Origin: Oxalobacter vibrioformis
Lineage (GTDB): Bacteria; Pseudomonadota; Gammaproteobacteria; Burkholderiales; Burkholderiaceae_D
DNA: 64,000 bases
Assembly (NCBI RefSeq): GCF_027118995.1
Contig: NZ_CP098242.1
Span: 496,001-560,000, forward strand
Direction: 5' to 3'
The translations under genes and the position numbers were made by a program. Below the pieces are notes generated by a model. That model did no database searches, was not told the DNA's origin, and was given only the letters and a program-made list of their open reading frames with translations. This document shows, piece by piece, positions 59,538-64,000 of this stretch (its first letter is position 1; every line of letters starts with the position of its first letter).

Positions 59538-59567
59538 TTGACACATCGTGTTATTATACTTATAGTG
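59538..59567 (+). promoter_or_regulatory. Methylase promoter with overlapping C-box-like operator
   Basis: TTGACA (59538-59543), 17-bp spacer, TATAGT (59561-59566). The 10-mer ACTTATAGTG (59558-59567) covers the -10 and equals the left C-box of the controller operator except for the last base. A second TTGACA (59524-59529) lies 14 bp upstream. Transcription should start near 59573, only 6-15 bases before the gene. Confidence 0.7.
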
Positions 59568-59587
59568 TTCTTATTAACGTGACAATT

Positions 59588-61504
59588 ATGAGCCAACTCA
59601 AAATTAAAAGCCCAAACACATCAAACTATTTTGACGCGTTCCGTAAACTATATTATCACCTCTATTCAAACAGTAATGCGAGTAGAGCAGAGAGAATCAT
59701 TGGTGACCTATCAAAGCTTCTCTTCATCGCATTATGCAGAGGCAATAAATTGCAAAGCGCTCAAGCAATTGATGAGTATTTGGACGGAAAAGAAAGTGCA
59801 AATACGCTTCTTCTTCCGATATTGAAAGCAAGCTACACCGACGTCTTTGGCCATGATGATAAATTCCATTTGGATGACACCTCCCTCCGCTATGGTCTAT
59901 CAGTAATCGCAAATTTAGATTTACATGAAGCAAAATCTCACCTGCTAGGTGATGCATTTCAGGCGCTGATTGGCCCAAATCTCCGAGGTGATAAAGGTCA
60001 ATTTTTTACGCCAAAAAGTATTGTGAGGTGCATGATTGCAGTTCTTTCACCAAAAGCAGGCGCGAAAGTAGTTGATCCTGCATGTGGTACGGCAGGTTTT
60101 TTGATCGAAACGGCATCCTACTGGGAATCAAAAGGGCGAAAACGAGGCAAACTCATTGGCATAGACAAAGACAATGATTTGTTCGTTTTTGCATCTGCTC
60201 TTGCTGAACTCGCAGCGCCAAACAGTAGCGTCCTTAACGCAAACTCATTAGACATTAAAGCACTGCTTAAGCTTGATGAATTCCTCAGTCCTTTTGATGC
60301 AGATTACGTGCTTACAAACCCTCCTTTCGGCGCAAAAATCCCCATTAAGGAAAAAGAAATTCTATCTCAATTCGATCTGGGCCATAACTGGGAATTTTCC
60401 AAAAAAACAAATAGTTGGAAAAAAACAACTCGGATTTCTTTGTCCCGAGATCCGCAGATTCTTTTTATTGAACTATGCGTAAGGTTACTCAAACCAAATG
60501 GGATGCTTGGAATCGTTCTTCCCGAGGGCGTTTTTGGAAACTCAGGGTCTGGCTTTGTTATGGACTATTTGAGAAGTAATGGAGAAATTATAGGTTTGAT
60601 AGATTGTCCAAGAACATCATTTCAGCCCGGCACAGATACAAAAACAAACATTTTGTTCTTCAAAAAAACCGTAAAACCAAACAACAACTCTGTGAAGATT
60701 GCTGTTGCCCTCACCTGTGGTCATGATCGCAGAGGGCGAACGACGAAAAATGATGGCACACCCTTTCCAGATGATTTTGCAGCGATCGCAACAGACTGGT
60801 CAGCGAAGAAACATGAATATTGGTTCGAATCAGAAATTTCTAACAAGTATTACTTAGTGCCACGATATTACGATCGAAAAACTAATCTGTTACTGGAACG
60901 GGACGCCGAACGACTCAATGCTAAGATCATGTCACTTCAAGAAATGATAGAGCGTGGTTGGGTTTCTGTGCAGAAAGGGCACGAAGTTGGCTCAGAAGCC
61001 TACGGAAGTGGGGACATACCTTTCATTCGCACATCTGATATTTCGAATTTTGAAGTCTCTATAGATCCAACAAAATCTGTTAGTGAAGATGTTTTTCATT
61101 CTGTTAGAAGTGAACAAAATCTAAACCCGGGTACCATATTGATGGTTGTAGATGGTCGATATCGTATTGGTCGCTGCGCAATTCTTCACGAGTTCAACTA
61201 CAAATGCATAGCCCAGAGCCATCTGCGAATCATCAATGTAAGCAAAGAGGCACCAATCAGCTCATTTGAACTGCTTTACTTACTTAGCTTATCTAGCGTT
61301 CAACGAGACATTCGCAGCCTAGTGTTTATCCAATCTACACTTGGTTCACTGGGAAATCGAATCAAAGAAATAAAAATCCCTGTCCCCAAAAAGCAAAATG
61401 CAGAGTTTTCCGCCATGGTTTCCGCCTTTACCGATGCATTGAAGGAAAGAGCAAAATGGCTTAATGTGCTCTCTCGATTTGAGGAGGGTAGTGTCGAACT
61501 ATAG
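59588..61504 (+). CDS. N6-adenine DNA methylase fused to HsdS-like specificity domain
   Basis: 638 residues from ATG 59588 (a GTG at 59579 is the alternative; neither has an SD). An HsdM-like helical N-terminus is followed by GDKGQFFTP (about 135-141), SAM motif I VVDPACGTAGF (161-171) and catalytic NPPF (244-247) of gamma-type adenine methylases. After about residue 420 a target-recognition-like region follows: WVSVQKGHEVGS, IPFIRTSDISN, LNPGTILMVVDGRYRIG and LGSLGNRIKEIKIPVP, as in HsdS half subunits. It should therefore methylate adenine in its own recognition site. It converges on the HNH nuclease gene 14 bp away. Base composition is more AT-rich than the core genes. Confidence 0.88.
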   Translation: MSQLKIKSPNTSNYFDAFRKLYYHLYSNSNASRAERIIGDLSKLLFIALCRGNKLQSAQAIDEYLDGKESANTLLLPILKASYTDVFGHDDKFHLDDTSLRYGLSVIANLDLHEAKSHLLGDAFQALIGPNLRGDKGQFFTPKSIVRCMIAVLSPKAGAKVVDPACGTAGFLIETASYWESKGRKRGKLIGIDKDNDLFVFASALAELAAPNSSVLNANSLDIKALLKLDEFLSPFDADYVLTNPPFGAKIPIKEKEILSQFDLGHNWEFSKKTNSWKKTTRISLSRDPQILFIELCVRLLKPNGMLGIVLPEGVFGNSGSGFVMDYLRSNGEIIGLIDCPRTSFQPGTDTKTNILFFKKTVKPNNNSVKIAVALTCGHDRRGRTTKNDGTPFPDDFAAIATDWSAKKHEYWFESEISNKYYLVPRYYDRKTNLLLERDAERLNAKIMSLQEMIERGWVSVQKGHEVGSEAYGSGDIPFIRTSDISNFEVSIDPTKSVSEDVFHSVRSEQNLNPGTILMVVDGRYRIGRCAILHEFNYKCIAQSHLRIINVSKEAPISSFELLYLLSLSSVQRDIRSLVFIQSTLGSLGNRIKEIKIPVPKKQNAEFSAMVSAFTDALKERAKWLNVLSRFEEGSVEL

Positions 61505-61518
61505 AAATAGTTTTAGAA

Positions 61519-62199
61519 CTACGTTCTATCTATTCTATCTAAAATGCCAGAAATCCAGCCATAGAATTCCTCTACTGTTTTGTTTCCCTGAGCGATATTA
61601 CACTCACGATGTGCGAAACCAACATTATTCTGATTGTGTTCACGTGGATTGCTATGTGCTGTCTCGATTTCCGCCTTACCCCGCTGCGCATTCTCAAACA
61701 AGGAAAAGCTTAAAGGCTCCTTGCAAACGATGCAAGTCGTGCTTCCTTCTACCATTGGAGAAAAGCGGGATTCGAGGTATGTCCTAGTGTCTGCAGGACA
61801 AGGCGGAGCATCGGGCATCTGATAGGCAAGCAAAGTAAGCCGTGCCGCAACATCCATGCAGTCATCATACGTCGCAGCTTTTTCTCGCAACTTTGCAACA
61901 ACGCCAGGCTTTAGCGCCACCATGTCAAGTCCATAATTCTTCAACACATCATCGCTTTGAAGCATGACCCATCTATCAATTCTGTTGGGACCAGCATCCT
62001 CACTTTTCCATGCCGCACCTGTCGTTTTTGTCGCGTCTCGCTTGATCTTATTAGTTACCCTTGGATGGGACACTGACAAATCAGAAAGATACGGAAACTC
62101 CTTACATTCACCTTCGTGCCCATCCTCTCTGTAACACTTTTTTTCTGAAATATCTTTATACTTCCCTCGAACAGGAAGGTTTTTTTTGCACAGACCCAT
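61519..62199 (-). CDS. HNH endonuclease, probable restriction enzyme
   Basis: 226 residues from the ATG at 62199; a TTG two codons upstream is possible. An N-terminal Cys/His cluster (CYREDGHEGEC) may bind zinc. A middle helical region follows. The C-terminal HNH/treble-clef nuclease has CIVCKEP, then IETAHSNPREHNQNNVGFAH and REC, with His, Asn and His ligands and two CxxC-like knuckles. It is two bases downstream of the controller gene and converges with the methylase, which makes it the likely cognate restriction nuclease. Confidence 0.8.
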   Translation of the reverse strand: MGLCKKNLPVRGKYKDISEKKCYREDGHEGECKEFPYLSDLSVSHPRVTNKIKRDATKTTGAAWKSEDAGPNRIDRWVMLQSDDVLKNYGLDMVALKPGVVAKLREKAATYDDCMDVAARLTLLAYQMPDAPPCPADTRTYLESRFSPMVEGSTTCIVCKEPLSFSLFENAQRGKAEIETAHSNPREHNQNNVGFAHRECNIAQGNKTVEEFYGWISGILDRIDRT

Positions 62200-62201
62200 C
62201 G

Positions 62202-62423
62202 TCAACTTGCCTCATCAAGAACGGCCATTAGCTGGCTTGGTTTGTATTTGAGGGCATACGCAATAGAAACGATATTTTGCAGGGAAACATTTCTTTCTCC
62301 CCGCTCAACACTTCCGATATAAGTGCGATGAAGATCACAAAGCGTAGCAAGTTCTTCCTGAGAAAGTCCCAGCTCTAAACGCCTACGGCGTATTTCCCCG
62401 CCAAGAAGTTTTGATGACCCCAT
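62202..62423 (-). CDS. XRE-family regulator, restriction-modification controller (C) protein-like
   Basis: 73 residues, the size of C proteins. A single helix-turn-helix: GEIRRRRLELGLSQEELATL, then HRTYIGSVERGERNVSLQNI, the C-protein signature segment. It ends two bases before the nuclease start, so the two form one operon. Known C proteins first activate and then repress their own promoter and delay nuclease synthesis. The tandem C-box-like sites upstream fit this. Confidence 0.82.
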   Translation of the reverse strand: MGSSKLLGGEIRRRRLELGLSQEELATLCDLHRTYIGSVERGERNVSLQNIVSIAYALKYKPSQLMAVLDEAS

Positions 62424-62464
62424 GACCAGCCCCCCATTAGTGGCTGTTAGATTAGGCGCGTGAT

Positions 62465-62490
62465 GACTATATGTCTACAGACTATAAGTG
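62465..62490 (-). promoter_or_regulatory. Tandem C-box-like operator of the controller/nuclease operon
   Basis: Minus strand reads CACTTATAGTC, four bases, then GACATATAGTC: two C-boxes of the type known from PvuII/Esp1396I-like systems, 42 bp before the controller ATG. Confidence 0.7.
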
Positions 62491-62623
62491 GCAAGCTGGG
62501 CACAAATTTCCGATACACATACTCAACCTCGTTTTGCCTTAGCTGTTTGTGTCCGTCGACTTCCCGTAATATGAGACCGGCCAAATTGAAATTTTTTGTA
62601 AAACTTTGACACAGGAGACTTAA

Positions 62624-62734
62624 ATGAAGAAGAGCCGATTTACTGAGCATCAGATAGATCGTGTATCAATACTGAAAGAAGCAGATCCTGGGATGAAAGT
62701 AGACGATACCTCACGCACCCGACGCGCCACATGA
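62624..62734 (+). pseudogene. IS3-family orfA fragment
   Basis: ATG after an AGGAG site, then KKSRFTEHQIDRVSILKEAD and PGMKVDD, the start of an IS407-type orfA; the likeness stops after about 30 codons and a stop follows at codon 37. A second, different IS3 remnant in this region. Confidence 0.7.
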
Positions 62735-63224
62735 AGAAGATTTCCTACGTCCAGTGCGCAAAATGCCGGATATCTTTCTTCTGTTGCCTCAACAGCAGAG
62801 GCCATCCAGAACAGGATGCCCGTCCGGCAGCGGTGGCAGGCCATGCGTCTGCATCTGGTCAACAACGCGGTCAATTCGGGACATTCAATGCCCCATCCTT
62901 GAAATATCCCTTCAGATCATCAACCAGGTCAACCACGCTGACACTACGATCATACGCGCCAATAAAACAGCCTGGCCATCGTGTGGACAGGCTGTTAAAA
63001 CGCTTTCCGGCAGCACCGGACATGACCAATTGGTCATTAATGATAAAAACCCCGAACACCTGGTGCTGGCGGTAGACCCGGATCAGGATCCGCCTGACAA
63101 CCTCGGTCAGCGTCAGCGGCGTCAACTGGTGTTTTCGTAGCCGGGTACGCTTGGGCTTTTTCCGGCGTTTCAGCACTGGAACACGGATCGCCGATGGATG
63201 GGAATATGGAGGCTTATTTCGCAT
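62735..63224 (-). pseudogene. Frameshifted gene of unknown function
   Basis: The first part reads MRNKPPYSHPSAIRVPVL and LTPLTLTEVVRRILIRVYRQ from ATG 63224 to a stop at 62871; a one-base shift continues it as PELTALLTRCRRMACHRC and ILFWMASAVEATEERYP down to the IS3 fragment. Its start overlaps by 11 bases the end of the 74-aa gene upstream, so the two were an operon. I do not recognise the family. The front piece alone would give about 117 residues. Confidence 0.5.
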
Positions 63225-63438
63225 TTTCAGACTGCAATCTCGCAATAACCCTGTCTACCGCATCGACATGTTTTTTTTGGTAGAATACCCGTTCCGCAAG
63301 ACATGCTATAACGATCTCTGCTGGATAATCCCTCAGAAGATGATTGATTTGACGCACCCGCGCAACTTCACTTATGCTTAAATCCAAAATGCCATTCACA
63401 ATGACACCCACATCGTCAAAATTAGCTAATAGGCTCAT
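63214..63438 (-). CDS. Small unknown protein (74 aa)
   Basis: Starts MSLLANFDDVGVIVNGILD with AGGAG five bases before the ATG. It looks helical and acidic, with the central part SISEVARVRQINHLLRDYP. No family recognised. Its ATG is separated by only two bases from the ATG of a divergent gene. Confidence 0.55.
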   Translation of the reverse strand: MSLLANFDDVGVIVNGILDLSISEVARVRQINHLLRDYPAEIVIACLAERVFYQKKHVDAVDRVIARLQSENAK

Positions 63439-63440
63439 AT

Positions 63441-64000
63441 ATGCTCCTGCACACACTTCGTGGACAACCCTGCTCCCACTGCAACGCCTCTACTACTGAT
63501 CAACGCATTCTTCATGCAGCTGTAGAAACGATGCCAGTCCAGGCTATAAACGGCATTGCCTCGTGGGAAGATGGAAAAAATATTCGGGTATTTGTTACCT
63601 GCAGCATCTGCAACCAACCAAGCATGATGTCGCTGAGGCCAAATGAAGGCTTTCAAGGACAAACAATCAGTCAAAATTTTTATAACCACTCTCTTTTTTT
63701 GAATAGACTCAGAACGGATGAAGTGCTTTTTAGCGGAGGGAAACGACAGTCCGCTCGCACAGTTCGGTCGGACGAACCCGGATTGATTGTTAACGGGATT
63801 TACACTGTTGTTGCCCGCTTCCCAGAATCCAGAGTACAACGCCCCAATGCTGACGACATCCCAAGTGATCTGAATCAGGAAATCACCGACCTTGTGGACA
63901 TACTGGATCGACCTCGATATGCCATGATCGGCTGCCGCCGTGTTCTCGAACGCGCGTGCAAGGCTAAACTTGGAGACGCCGCCAATGGAAAAAACCTGTA
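63441..64000 (+). CDS. Zinc-ribbon DUF4145-like protein (partial, runs off the window)
   Basis: Open from the ATG at 63441 to the last base, 186 residues seen. An N-terminal zinc ribbon has PCSHCN (Cys 11, 14) and TCSICN (Cys 54, 57). Near the end YAMIGCRRVLERACKAKLG resembles the DUF4145 core helix. DUF4145 occurs in restriction and other defence proteins as well as alone; its function is not known. The ribosome site is weak (AGGCTCATAT). A frame on the opposite strand is judged a shadow. Confidence 0.7.
   Translation, partial: MLLHTLRGQPCSHCNASTTDQRILHAAVETMPVQAINGIASWEDGKNIRVFVTCSICNQPSMMSLRPNEGFQGQTISQNFYNHSLFLNRLRTDEVLFSGGKRQSARTVRSDEPGLIVNGIYTVVARFPESRVQRPNADDIPSDLNQEITDLVDILDRPRYAMIGCRRVLERACKAKLGDAANGKNL

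Noticed and set aside
63435..63839. Minus-strand frame of 134 codons
   Set aside because: It lies opposite the open DUF4145-like gene, which has zinc-ribbon cysteines and runs off the window; the minus frame shows no family features.
1..64000. CRISPR arrays, tRNA and rRNA genes
   Set aside because: No regularly spaced repeats, cloverleaf with CCA-type acceptor or rRNA-like stretch was recognised by eye; a tRNAscan or Infernal run would be decisive.

Overview
ORGANISM. The window reads as the chromosome of a betaproteobacterium of the Burkholderiales, most likely Oxalobacteraceae and plausibly an Oxalobacter-like anaerobe; the genus is inferred from general gene character, not proven. Reasons: the block yebC-purD-nadD-rsfS-rlmH-maf-rng is the Burkholderiales arrangement; glnA-ntrB-ntrC has a sigma-54 promoter with two NtrC sites; prfB-lysS are adjacent and prfB has its programmed frameshift; there are LPS core genes. 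The oxygen-dependent hemF gene that usually sits between purD and nadD in relatives is absent, which fits an anaerobic life.

LAYOUT. 1-3523 is the C-terminal half of a cyclic beta-1,2-glucan synthase. 3640-9081 holds a YeiH-type membrane protein, a 90-bp inverted-repeat element, an S24 peptidase-like protein, exonuclease III, prfB and lysS. 9266-18693 holds two lipoproteins, thiD, a WG-repeat pseudogene broken at a G7 tract, a membrane protein, an FtsX-type permease, an FAD dehydrogenase and an NlpC/P60 protein. 18945-24944 is cysteine synthase and the glnA-ntrBC nitrogen regulon. 25089-30528 has an FKBP, an EAL-CBS-GGDEF protein, radC, ispH and glucokinase. 30682-36568 is the yebC to rng housekeeping run. 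36590-50761 is an envelope/LPS region: LtaS-like sulfatase, UDP-sugar dehydrogenase, heptosyltransferase, several glycosyltransferases, galE, deacetylase, msbA and an O-antigen ligase. It contains a very AT-rich insert (about 44.9-45.95 kb) with a gene resembling family GT29 sialyltransferases. 50778-57442 has dnaE, rhlE and small genes.

ACCESSORY END. From about 58.0 kb to the end the sequence changes character. An IS481-family element (CTAG target) lies beside a truncated IS3-family orfA. Then comes a compact restriction-modification module: an N6-adenine methylase fused to an HsdS-like specificity domain (+), convergent with an HNH nuclease preceded by a small XRE controller (C-protein-like) gene (-). 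C-box-like operators occur both before the controller/nuclease operon and exactly over the -10 of the methylase promoter, which is near-leaderless. A second IS3 remnant, a frameshifted gene of unknown function, a 74-aa unknown and a divergent DUF4145-like zinc-ribbon gene running off the window follow. This module is the best candidate for an undescribed system.

WORKING TOGETHER. NtrB/NtrC act on sigma-54 promoters such as that of glnA. Ugd, GalE, WaaC, the GT4/GT25/GT29-like enzymes, WaaL and MsbA would build and export lipid A-core and attached sugars. The C protein would time nuclease expression behind methylation and damp the methylase. No tRNA, rRNA or CRISPR array was recognised.
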